A stretch of DNA of 64,000 bases from Terriglobus aquaticus (GCF_025685415.1 NZ_JAGSYB010000001.1:496001-560000), one strand, 5' to 3'. Shown: positions 9,430 through 18,860, counted from the stretch's first letter. The notes: a model not told the origin generated them from the letters alone. Numbers and translations are program-made.

Positions 9430-10203
9430 ATGCGAGTGAACAAGTGGGGATCTGACGCACAGAAGTCGAAGGTTGCACGGAATGTGGGTGTTGCCGCTTC
9501 GGCGGCCCTGGTCATTCTGTTGAGCACCGGCTGCAGTTCAAAGAATTATGTGCGTTCGCAGGCCGGACCGCTGATCAACCAGACGAACGACCTGGACGCG
9601 AAAACCGCGGCGGATCACCGGGCCATTGTTGACACGGACCAGCGCGCGCAGCAGGGAATCGCTACAGCCAAGACCAATGCGGCGGCTGCCGATCAGCATG
9701 CTGGCGCGGCACAGACCGCTGCTGATTCGGCAAATAGCAACGCGCAGCAGGCTTACAACCGCGTTGATTCGCTTGCAGGGACCGTAGCCGGGCTGGACCA
9801 GTACAAGCAGGTCTCCGATACCAGCGTGACGTTCAAGTTCGACAAGGCGACGCTGACCGCGAGTGACAAGCGGCAGCTCGACACGCTGGCCTCCAGCCTG
9901 CAGAGCTCGCGCCACTACATCGTGCAGTTGACCGGCGGAACCGATTCGGTGGGGAGTGCGCAGTACAACTACGAACTGAGCCAGAAGCGTGCCGACGCAG
10001 TGGCGAACTATCTACAAGCGAAGTACGGCATTGCGCCTCACAAGTTCTACCTGGTCGGCATCGGCAAGGACTCGGCTGTGGCGAGCAACCGCACGGCTGC
10101 GGGACGTTCGAAGAACCGGCGTGTCGACGTGCAGGTGTTGTCGAACATGCAGGACGAGAACACGACGGCTGCCGCGAACACAGCGCCGGCAAACCCAAGC
10201 TAA
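9430..10203 (+). CDS. OmpA-family peptidoglycan-binding lipoprotein
   Basis: 257 aa. Lipoprotein signal with lipobox LSTGC (acylated Cys about residue 35). Residues about 45-125 form an Ala-, Asp- and Gln-rich helical or coiled-coil stretch resembling Lpp-like spacers. The C-terminal OmpA domain (about 135-240) has TFKFDKATLT, the GGTDSVGSAQYNYELSQKRADAVANYL block and a closing KNRRVDV, which binds diaminopimelate-containing peptidoglycan. It resembles Pal without the Tol genes nearby. GGGAGAG precedes the ATG; a strong terminator follows. Confidence 0.88.
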   Translation: MRVNKWGSDAQKSKVARNVGVAASAALVILLSTGCSSKNYVRSQAGPLINQTNDLDAKTAADHRAIVDTDQRAQQGIATAKTNAAAADQHAGAAQTAADSANSNAQQAYNRVDSLAGTVAGLDQYKQVSDTSVTFKFDKATLTASDKRQLDTLASSLQSSRHYIVQLTGGTDSVGSAQYNYELSQKRADAVANYLQAKYGIAPHKFYLVGIGKDSAVASNRTAAGRSKNRRVDVQVLSNMQDENTTAAANTAPANPS

Positions 10204-10218
10204 CGCTTTCTCAATCAG

Positions 10219-10250
10219 GAAAAGGCCCGCTTTTGGCGGGCCTTTCTGTT
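10219..10250 (+). terminator. Rho-independent terminator after the OmpA-like gene
   Basis: A perfect 10-bp stem (10221-10230 with 10236-10245) with a 5-base loop, flanked by A and T runs. It lies 16 bases after the stop codon. The symmetric A/T flanks would let it also serve the convergent ribA. Confidence 0.9.
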
Positions 10251-10287
10251 CTGCGGTTTACGAGCAACGGTTGGGTGCTGCAAGACG

Positions 10288-10920
10288 CTAGAGCGAACTG
10301 ATGAGGTGACCCATCTTTTCGCGCTTCACCTGCAGGTAGCTCTCGGAATTGAGCGTTGGCGCGACCTCCGCCGAGAGGCGTTCGACCTGCACACCATGAG
10401 CTTGCAGGGCTGCTACTTTCTCCGGATTGTTGGTGATCAGCCGGACAGAGCGGATTCCCATCTGGCGCAGGATCTCCGCGGGCAGACTGAAGTCGCGATG
10501 GTCGCTGCGGTAGCCAAGCCGCACGTTGGCTTCGATGGTGTCCAGTCCCTGATCCTGTAGCTCATAGGCCCGCAACTTGGCCATCAGGCCAATGCCGCGG
10601 CCTTCCTGCTCCTCATAAATCACGAGGCCGGAGCCGTGCGCGACGATTGTGTCCAGCGCGAGTTCAAGCTGCTGACGGCAGTCACAACGAAGAGAGTGGA
10701 AGACGTCGCCAGTAAGACACTGCGAGTGGATGCGCAGGATGGGTGAGGGCTGCGACGCGATGTCTCCGTAGACGAGAGCGACCGCTTCTTCAATCCGCTT
10801 GCCCTGCGGCCCGGGTTCCTGATCCGGTGCCAATTCGCCCTCGAAACCGAGGATCCGGAAATCACCGGAACGTGTCGGCAGCTTGGCTTCGGCGACCTTG
10901 GTGACGCGACTGTACGACAT
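10288..10920 (-). CDS. ribA: GTP cyclohydrolase II
   Basis: 210 aa. First step of riboflavin synthesis: GTP to 2,5-diamino-6-ribosylamino-pyrimidinone phosphate, formate and pyrophosphate. The zinc ligands are in CLTGDVFHSLRCDC; the nucleotide and catalytic region is YEEQEGRGIGLMAKLRAYELQDQGLDTIEAN; then RSDHRDF and the ITNNPEK loop. The start MSYSRVTKV (10920) is chosen because everything upstream in this frame is low-complexity antisense to the kinase gene. It is the stand-alone RibA, not fused to RibB. Transcribed divergently from the LytS-like kinase. Confidence 0.96.
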   Translation of the reverse strand: MSYSRVTKVAEAKLPTRSGDFRILGFEGELAPDQEPGPQGKRIEEAVALVYGDIASQPSPILRIHSQCLTGDVFHSLRCDCRQQLELALDTIVAHGSGLVIYEEQEGRGIGLMAKLRAYELQDQGLDTIEANVRLGYRSDHRDFSLPAEILRQMGIRSVRLITNNPEKVAALQAHGVQVERLSAEVAPTLNSESYLQVKREKMGHLISSL

Positions 10921-11008
10921 ACCTGGAGTGTATAGATGCGTTCGCAGCACGATGGATGCGGGCAGGACAGTGGTGTGACAGGCTGCCGCGCACGCATAGA
11001 GTAGAGGG

Positions 11009-12409
11009 GTGCACGAGTTTGACAGCAAGCTGGTTCTGATCTCGCTGCTGGTGAAGCTGGGTGTGGCTGCGGCCGTCTCCAGCTCGCTGACGCGGTCGGT
11101 GGCGTTCCGCCGATTGCTGCTGATGCCGGAACGAACGTTGCGCGACCGGTTGAAGCTGATGCTGCTGGTGACCACGCCACTAGTGCTGGGAGTGTGGGTG
11201 CGCGATGTGGTCCCGAACTTTCTAGCGGCCGACCTTTCGCTGGAAACGATCGTCCTGCTTGGCATCGTGGTTGGGCCGTTGGCCGCGGTGTTAGGCGGCA
11301 TCCTGCTTGCGGTCCCCGCGATGCTGCATGGTGAGTACCTGACGCTGCCTGCGAACCTTCTGCTGGCAGCGGTCGCGGGAGCTTTCCACAGCTTCGTAGA
11401 CATTGAAGATGTCTGGTCGTTCTCGCCATTGATTGACCTGAGCCTGTACCGTTGGGTACGGCGGAATCTGAAGCGACCTCACCTGGATCGGCAGATTCTG
11501 CTGCTGCTGCTTGTGATGGTGCTGCAGGCCGCAGCAAGCGTGTTGTCGCACTTCTATCCCAAGCTCTACTTCAGCTTGCGGGATGAGCACTGGTGGATCG
11601 AGGCACTGGTGTGTGCCACTGCACCGGTGGTGGTTGGCATTCCGCTGAAGATCTGGAACGCGGTGCGCATTCAGCAGAAGCTGGAAGAGCAGACGCGATT
11701 GCTGCTGGAAGCAAGGCTGGACGCTCTGCAGCGCCAGATCAATCCGCACTTTCTCTTCAACACTCTGAACTCGATCGCTTCACTGGTGCGCCTGGAGCCG
11801 GAGCTGGCGCGCGAGATGGTGGTGAAGCTGGCCAATATCCTGCGCGTGCTGCTGAAACAGCGCGAGGCCTTTGTGCCGTTCCGGGAAGAGCTGGCGTTTA
11901 CGGATGATTACCTGGCCATTGAGGTCGTGCGCTTTGGTGAGAAGCTGCAGGTTCGCAAGGAGATCGCGCCGGAGACGCTGGACCTGCAGGTGCCGAGCAT
12001 GCTGCTGCAGCCCCTGATCGAAAACAGCATCAAGCATGGGCTGGAGCCGCGCATCAGTGGAGGCACGGTCACGCTGCGCAGCAGGCGTTTGGGCAACGTG
12101 TTGCGGTTAGAAGTGGAAGACGATGGCGTGGGCATTGCCCCAGGGCGCGAGGCAGTGTCGCCGGTGAGTGGGCTGGTACGGGCGGGCACGGGCATTGGCA
12201 TGAGGAATGTGCGGGAGCGGCTGCTGGTGCTGTTTGGAACAGCGGCTCACCTCGATGTTGAGAGCCGTCCGGGGCGCGGGACGCGTGTGAGCATCGAAAT
12301 GCCTCTGGTGTCCGCGGAAGACACTGTGGGGAGCGACCTGTCTCGCATGCGGGAAGATGTCCTCTCGGCACTGCAGACCTTACGGTCGCTGGGCGAGCGG
12401 GCCGGTTGA
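11009..12409 (+). CDS. LytS/YehU-type sensor histidine kinase
   Basis: 466 aa, GTG start. Residues 1-220 form a polytopic membrane module with several hydrophobic helices, resembling the 5TM-LYT sensor. The cytoplasmic part has the His_kinase family box QINPHFLFNTLNSI (phospho-His about 247), the N-box LIENSIKHGL (about 340) and ATP-binding DDGVGI and GTGIGMRNVRERL. These kinases normally pair with LytTR-type response regulators, but none is adjacent, so the partner is elsewhere. Its 3' end overlaps the convergent deacetylase gene by 30 bases. Confidence 0.92.
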   Translation: MHEFDSKLVLISLLVKLGVAAAVSSSLTRSVAFRRLLLMPERTLRDRLKLMLLVTTPLVLGVWVRDVVPNFLAADLSLETIVLLGIVVGPLAAVLGGILLAVPAMLHGEYLTLPANLLLAAVAGAFHSFVDIEDVWSFSPLIDLSLYRWVRRNLKRPHLDRQILLLLLVMVLQAAASVLSHFYPKLYFSLRDEHWWIEALVCATAPVVVGIPLKIWNAVRIQQKLEEQTRLLLEARLDALQRQINPHFLFNTLNSIASLVRLEPELAREMVVKLANILRVLLKQREAFVPFREELAFTDDYLAIEVVRFGEKLQVRKEIAPETLDLQVPSMLLQPLIENSIKHGLEPRISGGTVTLRSRRLGNVLRLEVEDDGVGIAPGREAVSPVSGLVRAGTGIGMRNVRERLLVLFGTAAHLDVESRPGRGTRVSIEMPLVSAEDTVGSDLSRMREDVLSALQTLRSLGERAG

Positions 12410-13276
12410 ATCGCGACCGACCTCTGCGAAGCTGATGCACTGAAAGTGGTCAGCCGGGAGTTGTGGGACTACGTCGAGAAGGGCTTGGCGTTCGATCTCC
12501 CGTGACTCGCGCAATTTAGTGTGCGCCTTCTGGAGTTCGGCATCGACATAACCCGGATGGCATACAAGTTCGTACGTACCCGGCGGAACTGAACTTAGAA
12601 TGCGCTCGAGGATCGAGCTGTCTAGAGAGCCCGTAGCAATCAGGCCGAGTGAGGCGTCGGGGCTGAGCATGCCTTCCTCAGCCAGCAGCCGCTGAAAGGC
12701 TGATTGGAACTGGTGCAAGAGGCGAAAGGGCAGCTTCCGCGACAGTGGTGCGGGTGAAATCGCCGAGCACCACGCAGGCTCAAATGGGTTCCGGATGCGG
12801 CGGATGCCCATGCGTTGAGCGCCGCGCATGACCGCACGCGCGACCCTGGGCAGGAGGTGTGTGTGTTTATGTGTATCGACGTGGGTGACTGCGATGCCTG
12901 CGTCCTGCAGCTTCGCGATCTGGGCCGCGACTTCAATCTCGATGTGTTTTGGTTTGGTGTAGCGGGCTTCGACTCCGAGGGCAAAGTCCGCCATCGACGA
13001 GGTGAAGGCGCCATTGGGCGCGAGAAGGGATGCGGCAATCGTGGGCGGGCTGGTTGGAGTGCCATCGACCAGAACCACATGGCAGCCAACACCGAGCGAG
13101 GGCAGATCGCGAGCGATCCGTGCGGCCTCGTCGAACTTGGGGCCACACGCCATCAGGGTGGTGCTGGTGAGTGCTCCCGCCGCGTGCAGTTCGGCTACAG
13201 CGCGGTTCACGCCGGCCGTCATGCCGAAGTCGTCGGCGTTCACGATAAGTTGGATTGGGCTGCCGGCGGAGGACAT
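12380..13276 (-). CDS. ChbG/HpnK (YdjC) family carbohydrate deacetylase
   Basis: 298 aa. Metal-dependent amidohydrolase of the family that removes acetyl groups from N-acetyl sugars (chito-oligosaccharides, or the hopanoid side-chain in HpnK). Motifs: LIVNADDFGMTAGVNRAV (metal Asp pair at the N-terminus), the THVDTHKHTHLLP His cluster, and a late CHPGYVD. Length and motif order fit. The substrate cannot be decided from sequence; no chitobiose transporter or hopanoid gene is nearby. Confidence 0.9.
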   Translation of the reverse strand: MSSAGSPIQLIVNADDFGMTAGVNRAVAELHAAGALTSTTLMACGPKFDEAARIARDLPSLGVGCHVVLVDGTPTSPPTIAASLLAPNGAFTSSMADFALGVEARYTKPKHIEIEVAAQIAKLQDAGIAVTHVDTHKHTHLLPRVARAVMRGAQRMGIRRIRNPFEPAWCSAISPAPLSRKLPFRLLHQFQSAFQRLLAEEGMLSPDASLGLIATGSLDSSILERILSSVPPGTYELVCHPGYVDAELQKAHTKLRESREIERQALLDVVPQLPADHFQCISFAEVGRDSTGPLAQRP

Positions 13277-13308
13277 CGCTTTGCTAGCGTCTCACACGTG
13301 CGCGGCGA

Positions 13309-13317
13309 TGCTACACT
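13309..13317 (+). promoter_or_regulatory. Extended -10 promoter element of tRNA-Val
   Basis: TGCTACACT lies 11 bases before the first base of the tRNA, the right distance for initiation just upstream. The same nine bases plus the following CG recur before tRNA-Asp. No good -35 is visible. Confidence 0.5.
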
Positions 13318-13328
13318 CGCAGAGGCGT

Positions 13329-13405
<77 letters not shown>

Positions 13406-13494
13406 CGCCTCCTCTCCTCATACCTTCACTACGCAGTTCTGATCTCGATGCGACCGCACGCGCAGTCTTGCGTGCAAGATTGCAGGAAAGCATC

Positions 13495-13526
13495 AAGGGC
13501 GGAGGTCCGGCAAGACCTCCGCCCTT
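13495..13526 (+). terminator. Strong hairpin downstream of tRNA-Val
   Basis: A perfect 13-bp stem (13495-13507 with 13514-13526), GC-rich, six-base loop, about 90 bases after the tRNA. The A/T ends are short, so it could be a terminator or an RNA-processing barrier. Confidence 0.6.
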
Positions 13527-13639
13527 CCGTGATGCGGCCCGTCGAACTAACCCGAGAAGAGAGGGGCAAGCTCAGAGTAGAGGCGATGTAGCCTATCGGC
13601 GATACTACTTTGGTTGTAATGTCTGTAGCTCAAGGGGAG

Positions 13640-13676
13640 AACGGGAGCCACGCAGGCGTGTGGCTCCCGTTCTTTT
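13640..13676. terminator. Hairpin terminator between tRNA-Val and the M61 peptidase gene
   Basis: A perfect 12-bp stem (13640-13651 with 13660-13671), eight-base loop, followed on the plus strand by CTTTT. It sits just beyond the stop of the minus-strand peptidase gene, so it can end transcription from both sides. The rest of 13406-13685 shows no gene. Confidence 0.75.
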
Positions 13677-13685
13677 GGCGTTAGC

Positions 13686-15620
13686 TTACTGTTGCGATCC
13701 GGCGGGTGCCGTCGTTCGTGGCTTGGTGATGTCGTCAAGGTAGTCGGACGTGCCCTCGACACGTACCATCACGGGGAACCGCTCGCCGTCGTGGTAGTCG
13801 ATGTCGATCGGGAACACCGCATCTTCCTGCTGCACCAGCAGGTGAATGGGATTCGTGTCGGTCTTGGAGGCGCGGATAGCCTCCCGAAGGGTGTCACCGC
13901 TGTAGGGTTTGCCATTCACGGCGAGCAGGGTCATGGACGGGGCGAGCTTTGCCTGATCCGACGGTCCGCCGTAGCGTACGTCGCCGATCTGTCCGCGCTC
14001 ATTGAGCCGCATGCCGAGTGAATACCACACGTTGGTCCCGGCGGTGCGGCGGCCATGTGCCTCCTCCATTAGCTTCTCGGAGGCGCTTGGCTTGTCCTGG
14101 TATACGAGCTTGTAGCCACCCTGGTCGATGCCTTCCAGGTCTGCGCGCACGTTGATGCTGCGAATGCGATCGCTGAGGAACTTCGCCCAGTCATAGGGAA
14201 CGACCTGGTTTAGATCGGCCACTAACTCCGGGAACTCGTACCCAACGATCAGCGGGCCGGTATTGCCGCCTTTGCCGAGAAAGATTTTAACGAAGTCATC
14301 GAGCGATTTCTGGTTGTTGGTGAGCTTGCGAATGGTCGTGTCGGCATCAAGCCAGACCAGTTCGCCCTCTTGGTAGTAATCCTGGCCGCGGCGCCAGTTC
14401 ACCCATTCGGAGTTGCCACCCCGGATGAGACTTCCGGCAACTGCTGTGTCTTCTGTAGGGCGCCAGTCGCGGCCAGCCTTGTAGTCAAGCTGCGCAGCCG
14501 AGGCAGCAAGCAGATCACGGTATTGCGCCTGGGTTTTCAGACCGGCACGGGCGGCGAGCACGTTCCCCCAGTACTGGGTCATGCCTTCGTATACCCACAT
14601 CAGATCGCCTTGCTGCGGTGTTGCGAAATCCGGCTGGTACAGACGCGCCGGGCGACGATATTTGCCGTTCCAGGAGTGCGTGAATTCGTGGGCCAACAAG
14701 TCGGCTTCCGCGAGCTGGTGCGCATCGTCCGAGAAGCCTTTCTCTCCAACGCCGTTGTCTGAGGATTGGCCGTGCTCCAGCCCCTCACCGCCCGCGACAT
14801 CACTGAGGGTGAGGAGGAAGTGGTACTCGAAGTAGTGGTGGGAAGCGTAGTTCGCGTCGGCCTCGCGCACCAGATTGTTGATGGCGTTCAGCGTCTTGGG
14901 CCGTAGATTCACATCATTCGGCGAATCGCTCACAACATCCAGGAAGTGGGCCGGCTTGATCTCCGGAGCAAGGGTGTACTCGTGAAAGTACTTGCCGGTG
15001 ATCACGGGGCTGTCTTCCAGTTGCTCCACGTTCGTGACGGCATATTTCGTGGTGACAGCACTCGCCTGCGGGCGGTGAGCGTCTTCGTTGACGCCTGTGG
15101 TTGGGGGCGTGGGGATTGTGCCCACGGGTTTGAGTGCCGTCCCGGTGCCCCAGCCAGCCGGTACCGTCACTGAGGGCTGGATTGCGATGTTTTTGACCGG
15201 CACGTTGGCCGGATACAACATGAGCCGCTCCCATTCGAGGACGCTCATGTTGCGGGTGACACGATTGCTGGTGATCGAGTCCAGGTGAACGTGGATGCTG
15301 GTCACACCTCTGGGGATCTCCACGTGAAACTCCGCCAGGTTCACATCGTCACGGCGCCAGGCCAGGGTCTGTCCGTTCGCGGTAAAGACTACGCCAGTGA
15401 TGTCGGCCAGAGGTCCGCCGGGCGCATGCGTTCCGGGAATCCAGCGTGGCGTGATGAAGGTGGCCGGGCCCGCCTTCACCGGGAGATCGATCTCTGCGTG
15501 GTACAGATGCCGGTACCCCTCCGTCAGGTCAGCCGTAATTTGAATGGGGGTTTGCGCGGAGGCGAGCGGGGCAGCGCAGGCGAGCAGGAGTGTAGCGGCA
15601 AGGGCGACGGCGGTTTTCAA
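13686..15620 (-). CDS. M61 (glycyl aminopeptidase-like) family metallopeptidase with PDZ domain
   Basis: About 644 aa from a TTG start at 15620, which opens a clean signal peptide (KTAVALAATLLLACAAPLASAQ) and has CGGAG upstream; ATG starts farther upstream would add an Arg-rich tail with no family sense. An N-terminal beta domain precedes the zinc site HEFTHSWNGKYRR (about residue 320), itself preceded by the GGEGLEHGQSS block typical of M61. The C-terminal part is PDZ-like (AKLAPSMTLLAVNGKPYSGDTL). Predicted to be an exported aminopeptidase; specificity is unknown. Confidence 0.9.
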   Translation of the reverse strand: MKTAVALAATLLLACAAPLASAQTPIQITADLTEGYRHLYHAEIDLPVKAGPATFITPRWIPGTHAPGGPLADITGVVFTANGQTLAWRRDDVNLAEFHVEIPRGVTSIHVHLDSITSNRVTRNMSVLEWERLMLYPANVPVKNIAIQPSVTVPAGWGTGTALKPVGTIPTPPTTGVNEDAHRPQASAVTTKYAVTNVEQLEDSPVITGKYFHEYTLAPEIKPAHFLDVVSDSPNDVNLRPKTLNAINNLVREADANYASHHYFEYHFLLTLSDVAGGEGLEHGQSSDNGVGEKGFSDDAHQLAEADLLAHEFTHSWNGKYRRPARLYQPDFATPQQGDLMWVYEGMTQYWGNVLAARAGLKTQAQYRDLLAASAAQLDYKAGRDWRPTEDTAVAGSLIRGGNSEWVNWRRGQDYYQEGELVWLDADTTIRKLTNNQKSLDDFVKIFLGKGGNTGPLIVGYEFPELVADLNQVVPYDWAKFLSDRIRSINVRADLEGIDQGGYKLVYQDKPSASEKLMEEAHGRRTAGTNVWYSLGMRLNERGQIGDVRYGGPSDQAKLAPSMTLLAVNGKPYSGDTLREAIRASKTDTNPIHLLVQQEDAVFPIDIDYHDGERFPVMVRVEGTSDYLDDITKPRTTAPAGSQQ

Positions 15621-15855
15621 ATGAGGCAATCTCCGGGAGATGAACTGGACGGGGCAGGGAACGAGTGCGAGAGCGTATGAGGAAATCCTATCCGGATTGA
15701 CGTGAGAGATCCTCAATGAGCCGCACGAACCTGGTGACCTCCACCTAGAGCTCACGCGTATTCGGCCGAAAGTGCGCGGCGTGATGCGCCAGCGATGGTC
15801 GAGGTACTTCAATTTTCCCGTTCTATGGACGTCGCTCACTACGAGCGCGGACTTC

Positions 15856-15864
15856 TGCTACACT
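15856..15864 (+). promoter_or_regulatory. Extended -10 element upstream of tRNA-Asp
   Basis: TGCTACACT, identical to the element before tRNA-Val and also followed by CG. It is about 98 bases from the tRNA, implying a long 5' leader. The remaining 15621-15962 stretch shows no gene. Confidence 0.4.
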
Positions 15865-15961
15865 CGTTTCTGTTGAGGCCTGCAGCAAGCAATTGTGGCG
15901 AGCACGACAGGATCGAGGGTTGAGCAGATTGTTCCCTTCGGTCGACAATCCAGCAGCATGC

Positions 15962-16039
<78 letters not shown>

Positions 16040-16066
16040 TACAAAGCAAAGAACTTAGCTTCGTAT

Positions 16067-16108
16067 GGGACCTAATGTGACAAGCGAATCAGGGTCCGAT
16101 TAGGGTCC
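16067..16108. repeat. Putative integrase arm-type sites
   Basis: Two direct copies of AGGGTCC (16091-16097 and 16102-16108, 11 bp apart), the second inside ATTAGGGTCC. A near-inverted copy, GGGACCTAAT, lies at 16067-16076. They are between the tRNA 3' end and the integrase stop codon, where arm-type binding sites are expected. Confidence 0.45.
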
Positions 16109-16109
16109 A

Positions 16110-17309
16110 TTACGCCCGCCGGGGTACCAAAAGCGAGTCAGTTTCAACCTCTCTCTGACCCACGTTGGGCACCATCATCCTTACAACCTTGCTCTGTGCG
16201 GCTCGTTTATGCGAGTTCACGGCCTGCGTGTATACGTCGAGCGTGATCCTGCTGTTCGCGTGCCTCAAGAGCTCCTGTACCGTCTTCACATCTTCCCCGT
16301 TCGCCTTCAGCAATGTGCCGAAGGAGTGACGGAAGGTGTGCCAGCCGATGTTCTTGGTGATGCCGGCCTGACGTGCCACCGGCCTGATGTAGCGCTTCAT
16401 GAGATTGTCCGGCCAGTAGGGTTGTTTCCCCTTCATGCGCGGACTGGCAAAGACCCAATCACCATCCATCGGGTACGGGCTGTTGCGCCGCCAGCGACGA
16501 AGATCTTCAGCCATGTACTCGTCCATCGGGACGGGCTTGGCGGAGGCTTCGGTCTTGCAGACGCCGACGACCTGATGCCAGATCGATTCGGTGACTCGAA
16601 TCTCCAAGTTCTTGAAGTCGACATCGTCCCAACGGAGTGCCAGGAGTTCGCTGACCCTCAGCCCGGTTGCGGCGTCGAGAAGCGCCAAGGTGCGCTCTCG
16701 AACCGCCAGTTTGCTGAGGAGAAGTTGGAGTTCGTGCAGTTCCAGAACGTCAGGAACTTTTTCTCGCTTCGCGCTTTGACGCACGAGTTTGATCGGATTT
16801 CGTTCGATCCACTCGTAGCGCATCGCGTGATGGAAGAGAGCACTCATGAGGTTCCGAATCTTTGCCTTCGTTCCCCTCGAACGCTTGATGCTACCCAGCC
16901 ACTCCTCTACTGCAACTGGTTTTATCTGATCTAGCCGATGTGTTCCCCAACGAGGCAGAACCCATCCCCTCAGATAGCATTCGTAAGCGGCGCGTGTTGA
17001 GAACGCTTTGCGTCCCTGATCTTCACCGGCAAGTTCTTTTAGCCGGTAGTGATCGACCAGTTCCGCGATCGTGCTCGGCCCGCCTTCAGTCTGCGGGGTT
17101 TCCTGGTTGGCGTCGATGCGCAATGCTTGAGCGGCTCTGAGGGCTGCTGCTTCGGTTGGCAAGGCGGCAGTAGTGCCGACGATTGCTTTCCGACGCTTAG
17201 TTCCGCCGTCAGATGTTGACTGCCACCAGCGGAACACCCAAACATCGGGTCCACTCCGCCGTTTTTCGCACTGCACGCTTCCTTGCTGATACCGTGTCCG
17301 CCTTGGCAT
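16110..17309 (-). CDS. int: Tyrosine recombinase (ICE integrase)
   Basis: 399 aa. Catalyses site-specific integration and excision. An N-terminal beta/arm-binding part (1-90) and SAM-like core-binding domain (about 78-170) precede the catalytic domain. The active-site set is Arg218 (ATGLRVSELLALRW), Lys258 region (TEASAKP), His324-x2-Arg327 (HTFRHSFG), His350 (LLRHAN) and Tyr360 (LDVYTQ). It is transcribed toward the tRNA-Asp, with the excisionase-like gene 76 bases upstream on the same strand. It is a single-copy phage/ICE-type integrase. Confidence 0.96.
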   Translation of the reverse strand: MPRRTRYQQGSVQCEKRRSGPDVWVFRWWQSTSDGGTKRRKAIVGTTAALPTEAAALRAAQALRIDANQETPQTEGGPSTIAELVDHYRLKELAGEDQGRKAFSTRAAYECYLRGWVLPRWGTHRLDQIKPVAVEEWLGSIKRSRGTKAKIRNLMSALFHHAMRYEWIERNPIKLVRQSAKREKVPDVLELHELQLLLSKLAVRERTLALLDAATGLRVSELLALRWDDVDFKNLEIRVTESIWHQVVGVCKTEASAKPVPMDEYMAEDLRRWRRNSPYPMDGDWVFASPRMKGKQPYWPDNLMKRYIRPVARQAGITKNIGWHTFRHSFGTLLKANGEDVKTVQELLRHANSRITLDVYTQAVNSHKRAAQSKVVRMMVPNVGQREVETDSLLVPRRA

Positions 17310-17385
17310 GTTTCTCCTATAGGCGTAGCGGATGGCTTGAACTAAGCCTATCGCACGCCGGGCAGAGGTTTTGTTGAAAATTGTC

Positions 17386-17634
17386 TTATCCGGCGAGACG
17401 CTCAGATATCCATCGGTCGATGTCGCTTGCGCGGAATCGCCACATGGACCCCAGCTGCAGACCCCTTACGATTCCTTGTCTGGCGTACCGCTGGAGCGTC
17501 TTGGGGTGAATGCGCATGATCGCCGCTGCTTCAGCGGCGTCGAGTAACGGTTCCGGGTGCATCTCCGCTGAAGTCGGAGGCTTTCTGGAAGCGGCGTCAA
17601 GCTCTGGATTAGGACGGGACGACAAGGGCTGCAT
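17386..17634 (-). CDS. Excisionase-like small helix-turn-helix protein
   Basis: 82 aa. Residues about 28-80 form a MerR-like winged helix of the HTH_17/excisionase type (LLDAAEAAAIMRIHPKTLQRYARQGIVRGLQLGSMWRFRASDIDRWI, split here as seen). The N-terminal 25 residues are Pro- and Ser-rich and unstructured, and a later Met (MHPEPLL) is an alternative start. Its place directly upstream of the integrase suggests a recombination directionality factor, perhaps co-regulated by the LysR protein encoded divergently. Confidence 0.8.
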   Translation of the reverse strand: MQPLSSRPNPELDAASRKPPTSAEMHPEPLLDAAEAAAIMRIHPKTLQRYARQGIVRGLQLGSMWRFRASDIDRWISERLAG

Positions 17635-17744
17635 GGTGACTCCTTGGCTTAGGCATTGCCTCGTCTGAGAGCAGACGATTCCTCAGCGTGCCTCGCGGCT
17701 CCGAAAGAGTCCAATACTTCCTATCTATGCCACCCGTGACAAAA

Positions 17745-17819
17745 CTTATAGAAGTAGTCGTTGGTTGCACGTAGGGAGCACCTTCAGGTAACCGGGCACC
17801 TCCAGGTGCCCCGTTGACA
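17745..17819. promoter_or_regulatory. Operator-like repeats and -35 element between xis and lysR
   Basis: Three signals are visible. CTTATAGAAGT at 17745-17755 is the exact reverse complement of a site after lysR. GCACCTTCAGGT at 17778-17789 and the perfect palindrome GGGCACCT-CC-AGGTGCCC at 17794-17811 are related sites whose centres are 18 bp apart. TTGACA at 17814-17819 could be a lysR -35, but no good -10 follows. LysR-type regulators often bind paired inverted repeats near divergent promoters. Confidence 0.5.
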
Positions 17820-17906
17820 GTGTTGGTACCTGCGGCCAAAGATTAGTCATGTCATTTCCACATAGCGGTGTGGAATGCACGGCCCACACCTGCGGAGCAC
17901 AGGGCC

Positions 17907-18860
17907 ATGTCAGAACCAGTAGAGTTTCGCCACCTCGAATATCTTGTCGCAATCAACGAAGGTAAGAACTTCACGAGGGCGGCTGAGAAGATGTATCGCT
18001 CTCAGCCTGCCATTAGTCAGCAGATCCGTGGACTAGAGAGCGACATTGGTTTCCCCATTTTTCTGAGACGAGGCAGAGACGGCGTCACGCCGACCCCTGC
18101 CGGCGAACTCGTCTTGAGTTGGGCTCGGACGGTTCTAAATGAACGGCGCGAGATCTTCGCGATCGCACGAGCGATCCATAAGGGCGAAGTGCCGACGCTG
18201 AGGCTGGGCTTCTCGTCATTTGTGAACCCAACACTCTTGACGACGTTCCGTCAGTGCTATTCCGATCTCTTTCCCAAGTGCGAGGTCATATTCTCAGGCG
18301 GTGATTCGGCTCTCATTGTGCAGAGGCTGGAGTCAGATGCACTGGATTGCGGCATTCTGCCATGCCCCATTGAAAGCAAAACTCTGGATGTAATCCCCGT
18401 CGCGCATTCTCAGCTTGTCGTGTGCATGAGAAGCGACGACCCATTGGCCTTACAAACACACCTCGATATCCACGAGGTAGCGCCGCGTATCAGAGTCTTC
18501 CGCGATCCCGAACTCCATCCGTCTGCCCATGCGCATCTGGTCCATTTGTTCGCTGAAGTTGGCATACCCATTAGCATTGCGAACTCGGTCACAAATCCTG
18601 CAGACATTCAATGGATGGTCAAAGAAAAGTATGGCCTAGCGCTGATCGATCAAGCATTGCCACTTGAGCCCGGCTTGACCACCCGACCGATTGCAGGAGT
18701 GAATTGGTCGGCACAGACGGCGTTCGTCACTAGCAAGAATAGCCAACACATCGCGGTTCCATTCATTCAGAAGTTCCTGAGGCAAGAAGGTCTTACTGTT
18801 CGGCGCAAACGCCCCCGCGGAGTGCGCGCGATGCCGAACCAGCTAGAACTGCTCGGATAG
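17907..18860 (+). CDS. LysR-family transcriptional regulator (likely ICE regulator)
   Basis: 317 aa from ATG 17907 (GGAG ten bases upstream); a start at 17868 would add 13 residues. Residues 1-65 are the winged HTH (FRHLEYLVAINEGKNFTRAAEKMYRSQPAISQQIRGLE), and the rest is the two-lobed co-inducer domain (PTLRLGFSSFVNPTLL; GLALIDQALPLEPGL). It lies between the integrase/excisionase pair and the transfer operon, with repeats on both sides, so control of excision and conjugation is a reasonable inference. The inducer is unknown. Confidence 0.88.
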   Translation: MSEPVEFRHLEYLVAINEGKNFTRAAEKMYRSQPAISQQIRGLESDIGFPIFLRRGRDGVTPTPAGELVLSWARTVLNERREIFAIARAIHKGEVPTLRLGFSSFVNPTLLTTFRQCYSDLFPKCEVIFSGGDSALIVQRLESDALDCGILPCPIESKTLDVIPVAHSQLVVCMRSDDPLALQTHLDIHEVAPRIRVFRDPELHPSAHAHLVHLFAEVGIPISIANSVTNPADIQWMVKEKYGLALIDQALPLEPGLTTRPIAGVNWSAQTAFVTSKNSQHIAVPFIQKFLRQEGLTVRRKRPRGVRAMPNQLELLG